Shown here: in pieces, positions 50,991 through 60,734 of the stretch
How positions within the stretch are numbered: position 1 is the stretch's first letter
Layout: the number at the start of each line of letters is the position of its first letter
Source: Novosphingobium mathurense
GTDB lineage: Bacteria; Pseudomonadota; Alphaproteobacteria; Sphingomonadales; Sphingomonadaceae
DNA: 64,000 bases
Assembly (NCBI RefSeq): GCF_900168325.1
Contig: NZ_FVZE01000001.1
Location: forward strand, 434,001 to 498,000
Reading direction: 5' to 3'
The notes under the pieces: generated by a model
What the model saw: the letters and a program-made list of their open reading frames with translations, nothing else
Databases searched by the model: none
Told to the model about the DNA's origin: nothing
Made by a program: the position numbers and the translations under genes

Positions 50991-53270
50991 TCATCGCAAT
51001 CCGATGTTCTTGAGGCTGAAGCGAAGCTGGAAGGAGTTGCCTTTCCGGGCATCGCCGGTGGCCTCGTAGTCGCGGCGCCAGGTGAAGGCGATCTGCATGC
51101 AGTCGTCCTCGTATGCGGCGCCAAGTCGCGTGCGCAGGGGCTGGAAGCCGTTCGAGCCGTAGATCGGGTCTTCCGAGCGATCGGTCAGGTTGACGACCGC
51201 GGAGCCGAACACGGACCAGTAGTTGGCAAAGGCGATGCGCCCCGCTGCGCGCACTTCCTCGCGATCCTGAAGGTCTTCGATCTGGCTGGAAATGTCGCGG
51301 TTGAGCTTGGTGTAGCCCAGCTCGAGATAGGTCGCGTTGTTGCCGACCACGGCGTCGAACTCGTTGCGGCGAACCGCGAGGCTGTCCTTGTCGACGCGGA
51401 AGCGGTGGATCACCTTGAGGAAGTTGCGATAGCGCACTTCGGTGCGGCCGACGATGTCCGAGGTCTTGTTGGTAAGGCCCGTGCCATCGGGCAGCAGGGT
51501 CGGCTTGTTGCTCAGGCGGATCGACTGGCCGACGGTCGAACTGATCCGCCAGCGCGGCATTTCGAACTGCCAGTCGAGACCATAGGTGAAGCGCACGCTG
51601 TCCTCGATCCGGTCGTAGCCGGGGAAACGGTTGAGCGAGAACAGGTTGCTGTCCTCAAGCTCGATCGCGCGCGCATCTTCATTCGGGATCGAGAGGTTCC
51701 TGACCTTCGGCGTGGCGACGAGCTGGACGCGCGGGGTCAGCACCTGCGTTCCGCCGAAGACCTTGCCGACCAGCGGCCATTTCACGTCGAGGGCGGCGGT
51801 CGCGATGCCGCGTGTCTGCCAGCCCGGCTCACCGCGGTAGATCACGGTGCTCGTCTTGTCGTTCTCGTCCGAGTGGTAGACATCGCCGCGCGCAAGACCC
51901 GTCAGCGTGACTTCCTGACCCATCGAGGTCAGCTTGCGCAGCGACCATTGGGCACTGGCGAAGGCGCGCTGGGTGTCCTGGCCGTTGCTGCGGCTGATGC
52001 CGAGGGTATTGATCTGGGTCTCGAACTTGCCGCCCAGGACGGGATCGTCGAAGCGTCGCCGATAATCGAGTACCGGGAAGGCTACCGGGATCTGCCCCTG
52101 GTCGCGGCTCGACTGCATGGTCTGCGTCGCATAGCCGGCGAAGGAGAGATAGCTGTCCTGGTCGATCCGTTCGACATTGACGATGGAGCGCAGGCGGTCG
52201 TCGCGGCTGATGTCGTAGCGGCGCAGGAAAGTGCGGTCGCTGGCGCGCCGGATGGATGCCGTCACGCTCCAGTTATCGTCGATCTGGAACTTGCCGTTGG
52301 CGAAGATGTAGCCGCGAAAGGCGCTTTCGCTTTCAGTGCCCACGGTCGTGCCGATGATCGGGATGCGGTTGCTCGACGTGGCATAGCCGGTGATCTGGTA
52401 AGCACCGCTTTCGGTGAGCGCGCGGTATTGGATCGAGGCCATCGGTGCGGCCTTGGTATAGGCATAGGCCGTCGCCGTGAGGTCTCGGTTCTCAGAGATC
52501 TTCCAGTAGTACGATTCGCTGATCTCGACGCCGTTCGAGGGCGAGAGGCGGAAATCCGGGACGAGGAATCCGGACACGGCCTGCCCGTTGGTGCTGACGG
52601 TCAGGCCCAGGAGGGGCAGCTGGACCGCGCCGAACAGTTCGAGCCGCGCATCGTTGAAGCGGATGCGCTGGCGATCCTCGGAGTAGATCACCTGCTTGGC
52701 GACGATGCGCCAGCTGGGCTTCCTGGGGCATCCATGGCTGTCGACGACGTCGCAGCCGGTATAGGCGGCCTTGTTGAGGATCACGTCGCCATTGGGCAGC
52801 CGTTCGCCATCGGCGGCGGCGAGCCGGCCGCCTTCGCGCATGGCGAGCAGCAGGTTCTGCATGGCGCCGGTCTTGAGCTCGTCGGTCAGCTCGATGCGGT
52901 CGGTATAGAGTTGGTTGCCGTTCTCATCCACGAGGCGGACATTGCCGCTCGCGACGATCTGGCCGGATTGGCGGTTCCATGTGACGCTATCGGCACGGAC
53001 CGACTGCTGTTCGCGCCGCAGCACGACATTACCGCTGGCGGTCACCGAATCCGCGTTCTGGTCATACTCGACAGTGTCCGCCTCGAAGGCGATCGGAATC
53101 TTTTCTTCGGTGCCGGCCGGTGCCGCGGTATCGGCTGAAGAGACCGCATCCTGTGCATAAGCGCCTGGGGCGAGCGTGAACGTGGCGATTCCTGCGGCGA
53201 GGATGCCCAGCGAAACGGGACGCAAGCGGCGATGACTGGCTTGCTGCGGTATCTGCGCGGCGGGGAGCAT
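50991..53270 (-). CDS. lptD: LPS-assembly outer membrane protein LptD
   Basis: LptD is the beta-barrel that inserts lipopolysaccharide into the outer leaflet. The 759-residue protein has a signal peptide (cleavage likely after AYA near residue 40), an OstA-like jellyroll (IAFEADTVEYDQNADSVTASGNVVLRREQQSVRADSVTWNR), and a long C-terminal barrel ending FQLRFSLKNIGLR. Four cysteines in the N-terminal half (CDVVDSHGC) and near the end fit disulfide bonds known in this family. It is the usual upstream neighbour of surA, although a 240-bp gap separates them here. Confidence 0.94.
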   Translation of the reverse strand: MLPAAQIPQQASHRRLRPVSLGILAAGIATFTLAPGAYAQDAVSSADTAAPAGTEEKIPIAFEADTVEYDQNADSVTASGNVVLRREQQSVRADSVTWNRQSGQIVASGNVRLVDENGNQLYTDRIELTDELKTGAMQNLLLAMREGGRLAAADGERLPNGDVILNKAAYTGCDVVDSHGCPRKPSWRIVAKQVIYSEDRQRIRFNDARLELFGAVQLPLLGLTVSTNGQAVSGFLVPDFRLSPSNGVEISESYYWKISENRDLTATAYAYTKAAPMASIQYRALTESGAYQITGYATSSNRIPIIGTTVGTESESAFRGYIFANGKFQIDDNWSVTASIRRASDRTFLRRYDISRDDRLRSIVNVERIDQDSYLSFAGYATQTMQSSRDQGQIPVAFPVLDYRRRFDDPVLGGKFETQINTLGISRSNGQDTQRAFASAQWSLRKLTSMGQEVTLTGLARGDVYHSDENDKTSTVIYRGEPGWQTRGIATAALDVKWPLVGKVFGGTQVLTPRVQLVATPKVRNLSIPNEDARAIELEDSNLFSLNRFPGYDRIEDSVRFTYGLDWQFEMPRWRISSTVGQSIRLSNKPTLLPDGTGLTNKTSDIVGRTEVRYRNFLKVIHRFRVDKDSLAVRRNEFDAVVGNNATYLELGYTKLNRDISSQIEDLQDREEVRAAGRIAFANYWSVFGSAVVNLTDRSEDPIYGSNGFQPLRTRLGAAYEDDCMQIAFTWRRDYEATGDARKGNSFQLRFSLKNIGLR

Positions 53271-53378
53271 CACTTGCCTATCGCATCGCCGGTGCCTAAC
53301 TGCAATCCAGTGATGCGGTGAACCGCACAAGTTGTGAAATCAACGGCGCCATCGCATGAAAAAAATTCAGGAGAATCC

Positions 53379-54842
53379 ATGAATATCCAGTTCCTCGATG
53401 CGGCTACCCCCAGCGCTGAACGCCTCGTGGCCCGCCTCGTTAACCAGGATGCGATGCCCGCCGATCTCGAACCGGTGCTGGCAGAGGGTGCCAAGCAGTC
53501 GCGTTTCACCGGCAAGGCCGGGCAGGTCTTCGAAGGTTTCGTCGAGCGTGACGGCAAAGTCGTGCGCATGGTCCTCGCGGGAATCGGTGCCGCTTCGGCG
53601 AAAGATCGCCGCGCTGCCATTGAAAAGGCGGGTGCGGCTGTCGTTGCGAAGTACCTGACCTCCGGCGAGACTGCACTGGCGCTCGACGTTACCGGTGCCG
53701 GGCTCTCTGCCGAAGAAACCAGCGGCGCGCTGCTCGGCGCCGTGCTGCGTTCCTGGCGCCACGACGTCTATCGCACCAAGCTGTCCGACGAAGCGAAGCC
53801 CACGCTGGCTTCGATCTCGGTGATCGGCGCTCCGGACGGCACCGCGGCCACCTGGGACGTCGAGACTGCGGTGGCAGATGGCGTTGCCTTCACCCGCGAA
53901 CTGGTGACAGAGCCTGCCAACACGATCTATCCGGAAAGTTTCGTTGCCCGCTGCGAAAAGCGCATGGCCGGCACCGGGATCAAGATCCGCGTGCTCGACG
54001 ACAAGGAAATGGCCGAGTTGGGCATGGGCTCGCTGCTCGGCGTGGCGCAGGGCTCGGTTCGCCCGGCGCGCCTGCTGGTGATGGAATGGATGGGCGGCGC
54101 CAAGGGTGACAAGCCCGTTGCCTTCGTCGGCAAGGGCGTGACGTTCGATACCGGCGGCATCAGCATCAAGCCTGCAGCGGGCATGGAAGACATGAAGTGG
54201 GACATGGGCGGCGCCGGTGCGGTGGCCGGAACCATGCTTGCCCTCGCGCTGCGCAAGGCCAAGGCCAATGTCGTGGGCATCTGCGGCCTGGTCGAAAACA
54301 TGCCCGATGGCAATGCCCAGCGCCCCGGCGACGTGGTCACCTCGCTTTCGGGCCAGACCATCGAGGTCATCAACACCGACGCTGAAGGCCGCCTCGTCCT
54401 GTGCGACGCGCTGACCTGGGTGCAGCGGGAATACAGCCCCGCCAAGATCGTCGATCTTGCCACGCTGACCGGTGCGATCATTCTCTCGCTGGCGCACGAA
54501 TATGCGGGCCTGTTTTCGAACAATGACGAACTCGCTGCCGAGCTGACCGCGGCCGGCGATGCCTCGGGCGATCGCCTGTGGCGCATGCCGATGGGCGCGA
54601 ACTACGACAAGATGCTCGACAGCCAGATCGCCGACATGAAGAACGTCGGCCCGCGCTTCGGCGGCTCGATCACTGCGGCACAGTTCCTCAAGCGCTTCAT
54701 CGAGAACGATACCCCGTGGGCGCACCTCGACATCGCCGGCACCGTGTGGACCGACAAGCCCGGCGCGACGTGGGACAAGGGCGCGACCGGCTATGGCGTG
54801 CGCCTGCTCGACCGCTTCGTTCGCGACACGCTCGAAGCCTGA
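53379..54842 (+). CDS. pepA: Leucyl aminopeptidase
   Basis: PepA is a cytoplasmic zinc/manganese aminopeptidase of family M17. The 487-residue protein has the signature metal ligands: VGKGVTFDTGGISIKPAAGMEDMKWDMGGAGAVAG (Lys, Asp residues) and the family pattern NTDAEGRLVL near residue 340. The N-terminal domain (residues 1-165) is divergent, as usual. AGGAGA is 3 bases before the ATG at 53379. A start at 53334 would overlap the divergent lptD promoter. Confidence 0.95.
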   Translation: MNIQFLDAATPSAERLVARLVNQDAMPADLEPVLAEGAKQSRFTGKAGQVFEGFVERDGKVVRMVLAGIGAASAKDRRAAIEKAGAAVVAKYLTSGETALALDVTGAGLSAEETSGALLGAVLRSWRHDVYRTKLSDEAKPTLASISVIGAPDGTAATWDVETAVADGVAFTRELVTEPANTIYPESFVARCEKRMAGTGIKIRVLDDKEMAELGMGSLLGVAQGSVRPARLLVMEWMGGAKGDKPVAFVGKGVTFDTGGISIKPAAGMEDMKWDMGGAGAVAGTMLALALRKAKANVVGICGLVENMPDGNAQRPGDVVTSLSGQTIEVINTDAEGRLVLCDALTWVQREYSPAKIVDLATLTGAIILSLAHEYAGLFSNNDELAAELTAAGDASGDRLWRMPMGANYDKMLDSQIADMKNVGPRFGGSITAAQFLKRFIENDTPWAHLDIAGTVWTDKPGATWDKGATGYGVRLLDRFVRDTLEA

Positions 54843-54866
54843 CCGGACAGGGGAGGGACGCGGCCG

Positions 54867-55304
54867 ATGCGGGTCGATTTCTACCAGCTCAGCCGCGATC
54901 CTGCCGAAGTCGCGCTGCCGCTGATCGCGGGCAAGGTCATCGGGTCGGGCGAGCGCCTCCTGGTGGTCTCCGCGGATGGTGAGCAGCGCAAGCGGATCCG
55001 ACAGGCCCTGTGGTCTGTCGGGTCCGAAACGTTCCTTGCCAATGGCGAGGCGGGCGACGGGCATGAGGATCGCCAGCCGATCCTGCTGTCCGATGCGCCG
55101 CAGCCTGCCAACGGGGCGAAGTTCATGGCCATCGCCGATGGCCAGTGGCGCGAAGGCATCGAGCCCTTCGCCCGAACCTTCTATCTCTTCGACGATTCGA
55201 CCGTGCAGCGGGCCCGCAACGTCTGGCGCGAACTGCGCGCCCGCGAAGGGGTTGAGCACTATTACTGGAAGCAGGAAGGCGGTCGTTGGGTCCAGGCCGG
55301 ATAA
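54867..55304 (+). CDS. holC: DNA polymerase III subunit chi
   Basis: HolC links the polymerase III clamp loader to single-stranded DNA-binding protein. The 145-residue protein starts VDFYQLSRDPAEVALPLIAGKVIGSGERLLVVSADGEQ and has an RQALWSVGSETFLANG helix, characteristic of chi. It ends with an HYYWKQEGGRWVQAG segment. It follows pepA by 24 bp, the common pepA-holC order, and probably shares its transcript. Confidence 0.92.
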   Translation: MRVDFYQLSRDPAEVALPLIAGKVIGSGERLLVVSADGEQRKRIRQALWSVGSETFLANGEAGDGHEDRQPILLSDAPQPANGAKFMAIADGQWREGIEPFARTFYLFDDSTVQRARNVWRELRAREGVEHYYWKQEGGRWVQAG

Positions 55305-55385
55305 AGGCATGCTTGCGGCGCAACCGAAACCCCGCTAGGGGCGCGCGCAACTTTCCCAAATACCATACTTCGCAAGGAACCTGAC

Positions 55386-55808
55386 ATGGCGGTTACCCGC
55401 ACCTTTTCGATCATCAAGCCCGATGCCACCCGTCGCAACCTGACCGGCGGCGTCACCAAGATGCTGGAAGAAGCGGGCCTTCGCGTCGTTGCTTCCAAGC
55501 GTATCCAGATGACCCAGGAACAGGCCGAGGGCTTCTACGCCGTCCACAAGGAACGCCCGTTCTTCAACGACCTCGTCTCCTTCATGATCTCGGGCCCGGT
55601 CGTGGTTCAGGTTCTCGAAGGTGAAGACGCCGTGAAGCGCAACCGCGACGTCATGGGCGCCACCAACCCGGCCGATGCCGCCGAAGGCACCATCCGCAAG
55701 ACCTACGCCGAATCGATCGAGGCCAACTCGGTCCACGGTTCGGATTCGGATGAGAACGCCGCGATCGAGATCGCCTACTTCTTCAAGCCGGAAGAGATCG
55801 TCGGCTGA
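55386..55808 (+). CDS. ndk: Nucleoside diphosphate kinase
   Basis: Ndk moves the terminal phosphate between nucleoside triphosphates and diphosphates. The 140-residue protein is of normal length. It has [63 protein letters not shown] with the phosphorylated histidine near residue 117, and an [12 protein letters not shown] end. A terminator follows. Confidence 0.98.
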   Translation: MAVTRTFSIIKPDATRRNLTGGVTKMLEEAGLRVVASKRIQMTQEQAEGFYAVHKERPFFNDLVSFMISGPVVVQVLEGEDAVKRNRDVMGATNPADAAEGTIRKTYAESIEANSVHGSDSDENAAIEIAYFFKPEEIVG

Positions 55809-55837
55809 TCGGCGATTAATTCTTCGCAAGATGGACG

Positions 55838-55868
55838 AAGGCCGCCCAATCGGGCGGCCTTTTTCTTT
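55838..55868 (+). terminator. Rho-independent terminator after ndk
   Basis: AAGGCCGCCC (55838-55847) pairs with GGGCGGCCTT (55852-55861), with a 4-nt loop and a following T-rich tract (TTTCTTT). It ends the ndk transcript, and possibly the pepA-holC-ndk group. Confidence 0.9.
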
Positions 55869-55935
55869 GCGGCTCGGCCTATCGTTCGGTTAATCGATAG
55901 TTAGCTAATCGATTCCGAACTGGAGGAGGCTTGTC

Positions 55936-56064
55936 TTGATCGGCAGGACATTCATCATTGTAGCCGGCGCGTCGTTCATCGCAGCAGTGATCACATCGGG
56001 CGCCGCGCAGATCAGCGCGGGCACAGCGCCGGTGCAATTGCTTCAACTCGTTGCCATGCGATAG
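55936..56064 (+). CDS. Small hydrophobic ORF (42 aa) with TTG start
   Basis: A TTG at 55936 is preceded by GGAGGAGG (12 bases upstream to its start). The frame encodes 42 residues, rich in Ile/Ala/Val in the first half (IGRTFIIVAGASFIAAVITSG), like a signal peptide or a single membrane helix, and ends QLLQLVAMR. Upstream is a repeated TAATCGAT (55891 and 55906) that could be a promoter or operator. This could be a small membrane or exported peptide; no family is recognised. It lies between the ndk terminator and convergent purN. Confidence 0.45.
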   Translation: MIGRTFIIVAGASFIAAVITSGAAQISAGTAPVQLLQLVAMR

Positions 56065-56089
56065 GCTCATGCTGAGCCGCAAAAGGCGG

Positions 56090-56674
56090 CTATTGGGCGC
56101 TCTTGTCGCCCGTCACGAGGTGCGCGAGGCAGCGTGAGTAGAGCTGGTGCTCGGCAATCAGGACCCGCGCGGCGAGTGTTTCGGGCGTATCGCCGGGAAT
56201 GATCGCGACCGGGGTCTGGCCCAGGATCGGGCCGTCGTCGAGCTCTGCCGTGACGAGGTGCACGGTTACGCCACCATGCGAATCGCCTGCCTCGATGGCC
56301 CGTTCATGGGTGTGCAGCCCGGTGTACTTGGGCAGCAGGGAAGGGTGAACGTTGACCATGCGGCCTTCCCATCCTGCGACGAATTCGGGTGTGAGGATGC
56401 GCATGTACCCGGCAAGGGCGACCCACTGCGCACCCGATTCGCGGATCGCAGCGTCCATCGCCTTGTCATGTTCCGCGCGTGCCACGCCCTTGTGAGACAG
56501 GGCGAAGGTCGGCACGCCTTCAGCCTCGGCAAGCACGAGACCCTTGGCTGCCGGATCGTTGGAGGCGACCAGGACGATCTCGAAAGGACAGTCCTCGGCC
56601 CGGCTCGCGTAAAGCAGTGCGGCCATGTTGGTGCCGCTGCCGGAAATGAGGACGGCAACCTTCTCGCGGATCAT
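56090..56674 (-). CDS. purN: Phosphoribosylglycinamide formyltransferase (PurN)
   Basis: PurN formylates glycinamide ribonucleotide with 10-formyltetrahydrofolate in purine synthesis. The 194-residue protein starts VAVLISGSGTNMAALLYA (phosphate-binding), has ALAGYMRILTPEFVAGWEGRMVNVHPSLLPKY (the Asn/His/Asp active-site region; HPSLLP near residue 113) and GVTVHLVTAELDDGPILGQ. It follows purM, 114 bp upstream. Confidence 0.95.
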   Translation of the reverse strand: MIREKVAVLISGSGTNMAALLYASRAEDCPFEIVLVASNDPAAKGLVLAEAEGVPTFALSHKGVARAEHDKAMDAAIRESGAQWVALAGYMRILTPEFVAGWEGRMVNVHPSLLPKYTGLHTHERAIEAGDSHGGVTVHLVTAELDDGPILGQTPVAIIPGDTPETLAARVLIAEHQLYSRCLAHLVTGDKSAQ

Positions 56675-56749
56675 TCGAAACTTCCGTTCGCGTCATGCTG
56701 AAGGGATTTCAGCATCCGTTCTTCCTCCATCGCGGACTTGCGGCGGTTC

Positions 56750-56779
56750 GGCCCTGAACCGCACCATGCGTTCAGGGCC
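56750..56779. repeat. Inverted repeat in the purM-purN spacer
   Basis: GGCCCTGAAC (56750-56759) and its perfect complement (56770-56779) are separated by 10 nt. No T-tract is present on the minus strand. A smaller stem (ATGCTGAA/TTCAGCAT, near 56695-56715) lies between it and the purN start. This may be an RNA processing or partial termination signal. Confidence 0.6.
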
Positions 56780-56788
56780 TCGACGGCC

Positions 56789-57892
56789 TCAAGCGAAGTG
56801 CGTGGCTTCCCAGTTCTCGCGAGCGGACCAGACTTCGGCCTTGCCCTGCACGGTGCAGCCCTTCTCGCCCGGCTCGATCGCGCCGATGACGTGGACGGTC
56901 TCGCCCGCCGCTTCGAGGTCGGCCTGGAGTGCTGCCGCGTCGTCGGCGGCCACGGCAAGGACCATGCCGATGCCGCAGTTGAAGGTGCGTGCCATTTCGC
57001 CGGGCTCGATGTTGCCCTGCGCCTGGAGGAACGCCATCAGGCGCGGTTGCAGCCATGCGCCCGCGTCGATGCGCGCATGAAGGCCCTTGGGCAGTACGCG
57101 CGGGATATTTTCCAGCAGACCGCCGCCGGTGATGTGGGCGAGGGCGTGGATGCGGCCCGAGCGGATGAAGGGCAGCAGGCTCTTCACGTAGATGCGCGTC
57201 GGCGCGATCAGCGCGTCGATCAGCAGGGTTTCCGCATCGAACAGGGCCGGGCGGTCGAGCTTCCAGCCCTTGTCTTCGGCAAGGCGGCGGACCAGCGAAT
57301 AGCCGTTGGAGTGTACGCCCGAGGAGGCCAGGCCCAGCAGCACGTCGCCGCTGGCAACCTTGTCGCCGGTCAGCTGCTCGCCGCGCTCGACAGCGCCGAC
57401 GCAGAAGCCTGCGAGGTCGTAGTCGCCTGCGGCATACATGCCGGGCATTTCGGCCGTTTCGCCACCGATGAGGGCGCAGCCCGACATCTTGCAGCCTTCG
57501 GCAATGCCGGCCACGACGCGTTCGGCGACGCCGTTCTCAAGCTTTCCGGTGGCGAAGTAGTCGAGGAAGAAGAGGGGCTCAGCGCCCTGTACGATGAGGT
57601 CGTTCACACACATGGCGACAAGGTCGATGCCGATGTGGTCGTGACGGTCGTGATCGATGGCCAGCTTGACCTTGGTGCCAACGCCATCGTTCGCCGCGAC
57701 AAGGAGCGGGTCCCTGTACCCGGCCGCGCGCGGATCGAAGAAGCCACCGAAGCCGCCGAGGTCCGCGTCCGCGCCGGGACGGGCGGTCGCTTTGGCCAGC
57801 GGGGCGATGGCTTTTACAAGGGCATTGCCGGCCGCGATCGAAACGCCGGCCTGCTCATAGCTATAGCTCTTCGAGGAGTTATCTTCGGACAT
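56789..57892 (-). CDS. purM: Phosphoribosylformylglycinamidine cyclo-ligase (AIR synthetase)
   Basis: PurM closes the imidazole ring to make aminoimidazole ribonucleotide, using ATP. The 367-residue protein has [30 protein letters not shown] (ATP/substrate), [43 protein letters not shown] and [16 protein letters not shown]. The ATG at 57892 is family-typical. It is first in purM-purN and divergent from a DUF2066 gene, an arrangement also known in other proteobacteria. Confidence 0.96.
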   Translation of the reverse strand: MSEDNSSKSYSYEQAGVSIAAGNALVKAIAPLAKATARPGADADLGGFGGFFDPRAAGYRDPLLVAANDGVGTKVKLAIDHDRHDHIGIDLVAMCVNDLIVQGAEPLFFLDYFATGKLENGVAERVVAGIAEGCKMSGCALIGGETAEMPGMYAAGDYDLAGFCVGAVERGEQLTGDKVASGDVLLGLASSGVHSNGYSLVRRLAEDKGWKLDRPALFDAETLLIDALIAPTRIYVKSLLPFIRSGRIHALAHITGGGLLENIPRVLPKGLHARIDAGAWLQPRLMAFLQAQGNIEPGEMARTFNCGIGMVLAVAADDAAALQADLEAAGETVHVIGAIEPGEKGCTVQGKAEVWSARENWEATHFA

Positions 57893-58041
57893 TGCGCGCG
57901 CATAGTGCGCAATCGGTTTCGAGTCACGCCCGACCCGCAAAAATGACGCACAAAAAGCGCCGGGCATGCCCAAGTTCGGGCGCAGTCGCTTTCCTGCTTG
58001 GATTTCGCTCGCCGTTTGGGCAAAAGGCCCGAGTTTTGACA

Positions 58042-59328
58042 ATGGCCACGACAATCTCCCACAAATTCCGGCGGCTTGCCCGCACCGGTTCGCTCAAGGG
58101 CGCCGCTGGGCGCAAGGGCCTGATCCTCGGCGGCGTGGCGGCCGCGGCGCTCGCCTTTGCCGGCGGCTCCGCGTTGATCGCGCAGATAGAGGGTGATCGC
58201 GGCATCCCTCCGCTCGTCAATTCCGAGGACATCCAGGTCAACGGCATCAAGGTGGACGTGTCGGACAAGACCGGCGCGGATGCCCGTCTAAAGGCGTGGA
58301 AAGAGGCGGAAAAGGAAGCCTGGAAGAAGCTGGGCGGTCCTGACATGCCGGTCGAATCGATCGATGCCATGGTCTCGTCCGTGGTGATCGAGCACGAACA
58401 GATCGGCCCGCACCGCTATATCGCCTCGCTGGGTATTATCTTCGACAAGGCCAGGGCGGGCCAGTTCGTCGGCGGGGACGGTGCGAAAGTCCGTTCGGCG
58501 CCGTTGCTGGTCATTCCCGTGCTTTATTCCGGCGGCGTGCGCCAGGTCTTCGAGGTGCGCGGGCCCTGGCAACGCGCCTGGGCCGAGTTCCAGGCGGCGC
58601 AGAGCACTATCGATTACGTGCGTCCGGCCGGCGCTGGCGGCGAATCGCTGATTCTCACGGCGGGACAGCCGGGCCGACGCAGTCGCCTTTGGTGGCGCAA
58701 CGTTCTCAACCAGTTCGACGCGGCCGACGTGATCGTGCCGGTGGCCCGGCTTGAGCGTCAGTGGCCGGGCGGCCCGGTGAAGGGCACCTTCACGGCACGC
58801 TACGGCCCGGACAACAAGTTCCTCTCCAGCTTCGAGATGACGGCGGCAGGCGACGAGCAGCTGCCGGAAATGCTCGACAAGGCGGTACAGCGCGTCGATG
58901 GCATCTACCGCGATGCGCTCGATCGGGGGCTGCTCCAGCCGGACCCGACGATCACCGCCGGTCGCCTCACGCTGGACCGCGCCTTTGCCGAATTGCGCGA
59001 CAAGCTGATGCCGCAGGGCGCGCCGCCGCCAGAACTTCTCACGCCTCAACCGATCCCGGGGGCAACGCCCGAAAGCGTCGCTGCCGGTCCGGTCGAGACG
59101 GTGACCGTACAGTTCGCAACGCCCGATGCAGGGGCGGTCGACTCGGCGCTGGCCGCCGTTCGCGGCGTGCCGGGCGTGAGCGGGGCCGCCACGGTGAGCC
59201 TGGCTATCGGCGGAACCTCGGTCATGAGGGTCACCGCAGCGGGTGGGGCGGAACGCCTTGCCGCGGCGCTGAAGGCGCAGGGCTGGAATGTCTCTGCCAG
59301 CGGCTCTACGCTGAGGATCAGCCGCTAG
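58042..59328 (+). CDS. DUF2066 domain protein
   Basis: The 428-residue protein has an N-terminal membrane helix (residues 28-47, [21 protein letters not shown]) and a large extracytoplasmic part with a DUF2066-like core ([20 protein letters not shown] segment near residue 75, [27 protein letters not shown]). A C-terminal domain (about residues 345-428; [25 protein letters not shown]) has a ferredoxin-like, HMA-like look. Function is unknown. In many proteobacteria DUF2066 lies between purM and the hda gene, as here; this arrangement is the main reason for the name. Confidence 0.75.
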   Translation: MATTISHKFRRLARTGSLKGAAGRKGLILGGVAAAALAFAGGSALIAQIEGDRGIPPLVNSEDIQVNGIKVDVSDKTGADARLKAWKEAEKEAWKKLGGPDMPVESIDAMVSSVVIEHEQIGPHRYIASLGIIFDKARAGQFVGGDGAKVRSAPLLVIPVLYSGGVRQVFEVRGPWQRAWAEFQAAQSTIDYVRPAGAGGESLILTAGQPGRRSRLWWRNVLNQFDAADVIVPVARLERQWPGGPVKGTFTARYGPDNKFLSSFEMTAAGDEQLPEMLDKAVQRVDGIYRDALDRGLLQPDPTITAGRLTLDRAFAELRDKLMPQGAPPPELLTPQPIPGATPESVAAGPVETVTVQFATPDAGAVDSALAAVRGVPGVSGAATVSLAIGGTSVMRVTAAGGAERLAAALKAQGWNVSASGSTLRISR

Positions 59329-59343
59329 GACTGGGCCTTGGGC

Positions 59344-59973
59344 ATGAGGCAGATCGCATTACCGCTTTCGTCCAAACGGGACAGGCCGCCGCGCATCGTC
59401 GTGGGCAATGCCAATGCGTCCGCGATCGATGCAATGTCAGAGCCGGGAAACTGGCCCTTCCATACCGCGATCCTCACCGGACCGCCGCGTTCGGGCAAGT
59501 CACTGCTTGCGGGCTGGTTTGCCGATTCGGGCGTGGGCGATGTCGTCGACGATGCCGACACGGTCGACGAAGACGCGCTGTTCCACCGCTGGAACCGTGC
59601 GCAGGAGAGCGGACGGCCCCTGCTCATCGTCAGCAACCGACCGCGCGGCAATGGCGAGGGAGCCTGGAAAGTCAGCCTGCCGGACCTCAATTCGCGATTG
59701 GGAGCCGCACTCGACCTCGAAATCGACGTGCCGGACGACGAGATGCTGGCCGCCCTGATGGAAGTGCACGCCGAAATGCGCGGCCTCGTTCTTGACCATT
59801 CCGCAACCGATTATCTTGTACCACGGTGCGAGCGTAGCCATCTGGGGGTCGAACGGCTGGTCGAAGCGATCGATCGGCTCAGTCTGGAACGCAAACAGGC
59901 CCCCACACTGGCCATCTGGCGCGAAGCCTTGATCGAGACTAAAGGCGGCGCTCCGGAAGACCTCGGGAACTAG
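59344..59973 (+). CDS. hdaA: DnaA-related regulatory protein HdaA
   Basis: HdaA, with the clamp, stimulates ATP hydrolysis on DnaA and so turns it off after replication starts. The 209-residue protein starts QIALPLSSKRDRPP, fitting the QxxLPL-type clamp-binding motif of Hda proteins. It then has a DnaA-like AAA+ domain with a P-loop-like GPPRSGKS (residues 46-53) and DDADTVDEDALFHRWN. It lacks the DnaA DNA-binding domain. The ATG at 59344 was chosen over the TTG at 59338. The gene lies 15 bp after the DUF2066 gene. Confidence 0.9.
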   Translation: MRQIALPLSSKRDRPPRIVVGNANASAIDAMSEPGNWPFHTAILTGPPRSGKSLLAGWFADSGVGDVVDDADTVDEDALFHRWNRAQESGRPLLIVSNRPRGNGEGAWKVSLPDLNSRLGAALDLEIDVPDDEMLAALMEVHAEMRGLVLDHSATDYLVPRCERSHLGVERLVEAIDRLSLERKQAPTLAIWREALIETKGGAPEDLGN

Positions 59974-60024
59974 GTCTGCTCTACGATGCTTGCCTTGCAG
60001 GCGAATTGATGGGAGATTCGGGCA

Positions 60025-60729
60025 ATGCTCGGTAATCTTGTCCGATATCTGGATTCTGTCGTGGCGCGTGACCCTGCGCCCCGTTCGCGTTGGGAAGTGC
60101 TGCTCTATCCCGGCGTGTGGGCGCTGTTCTGGCACAAGATCGCGCATCGCCTGTTCAAGGCGCGGCTGTTCTTTCTCGCGCGCGCAGTCAATCACCTCTC
60201 CCGGTTCATGACCGCGATCGACATCCATCCGGGCGCAACCATCGGCAGGAACTTCTTCATCGACCACGGCTTCACCGTGATCGGCGAGACGGCGGAGATC
60301 GGCGATAACGTCACGATTTACCAGTGCGTCACGCTTGGCGGCTCCAACCCGACCAACGGCAAGGGCGGCAAGCGCCACCCGACGCTGGAGGACAATGTCA
60401 TCGTCGGCTCCGGGGCGCAGATCATCGGGCCGGTGACCATCGGCAAGCGTGCGCGCATCGGCGCCAGCGCCGTGGTGACCGAGAGCGTGCCGGAAGGCGC
60501 GACCATGATCGGCGTGAAGGCACGTTCGACCCTTGTCGCCGCAGAAACTTACGCCAAGGACTTCATGCCTTACGGCACGCCCTGCAAGGAGCCGTGCGAA
60601 CCTGCGCCCAACCAGCGCGTCGACCAGCTTGAAGAGCAGATCGATGCCCTGCGCGCGCAAGTGGAGGCGCTCATGGCCGAACGCGAAGAGGCCGCGAAGT
60701 CGACCGAACCGGCATGCAAGGGCGTTTGA
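60025..60729 (+). CDS. cysE: Serine O-acetyltransferase
   Basis: CysE acetylates serine as the first step of cysteine synthesis. The 234-residue protein has the family's left-handed hexapeptide repeats (IDIHPGATIGRNFFIDHGFTVIGETAEIGDNVTIYQCVTLGG ... LEDNVIVGSGAQIIGPVTIGKRARIGASAVV) and the catalytic DHG/HP region. A C-terminal coiled-coil-like tail (VDQLEEQIDALRAQVEALMAEREE) extends beyond the usual end. A GGGAGA precedes the start. A DUF2794 gene follows 5 bp later. Confidence 0.95.
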   Translation: MLGNLVRYLDSVVARDPAPRSRWEVLLYPGVWALFWHKIAHRLFKARLFFLARAVNHLSRFMTAIDIHPGATIGRNFFIDHGFTVIGETAEIGDNVTIYQCVTLGGSNPTNGKGGKRHPTLEDNVIVGSGAQIIGPVTIGKRARIGASAVVTESVPEGATMIGVKARSTLVAAETYAKDFMPYGTPCKEPCEPAPNQRVDQLEEQIDALRAQVEALMAEREEAAKSTEPACKGV

Positions 60730-60734
60730 GCTGA

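Noticed and set aside
50927..51124. 65-codon minus-strand frame over the end of lptD
   Set aside because: It overlaps the lptD C-terminus in another frame and has no supporting features.
51405..53138. Long open frame (577 codons) antisense to lptD
   Set aside because: It mirrors the high-GC third positions of lptD, has no RBS-supported start or recognisable domain, and lies fully inside the well-supported lptD gene.
53367..55310. 647-codon open frame antisense to pepA and holC
   Set aside because: Arginine/glycine-rich shadow of two well-recognised genes; no homology seen.
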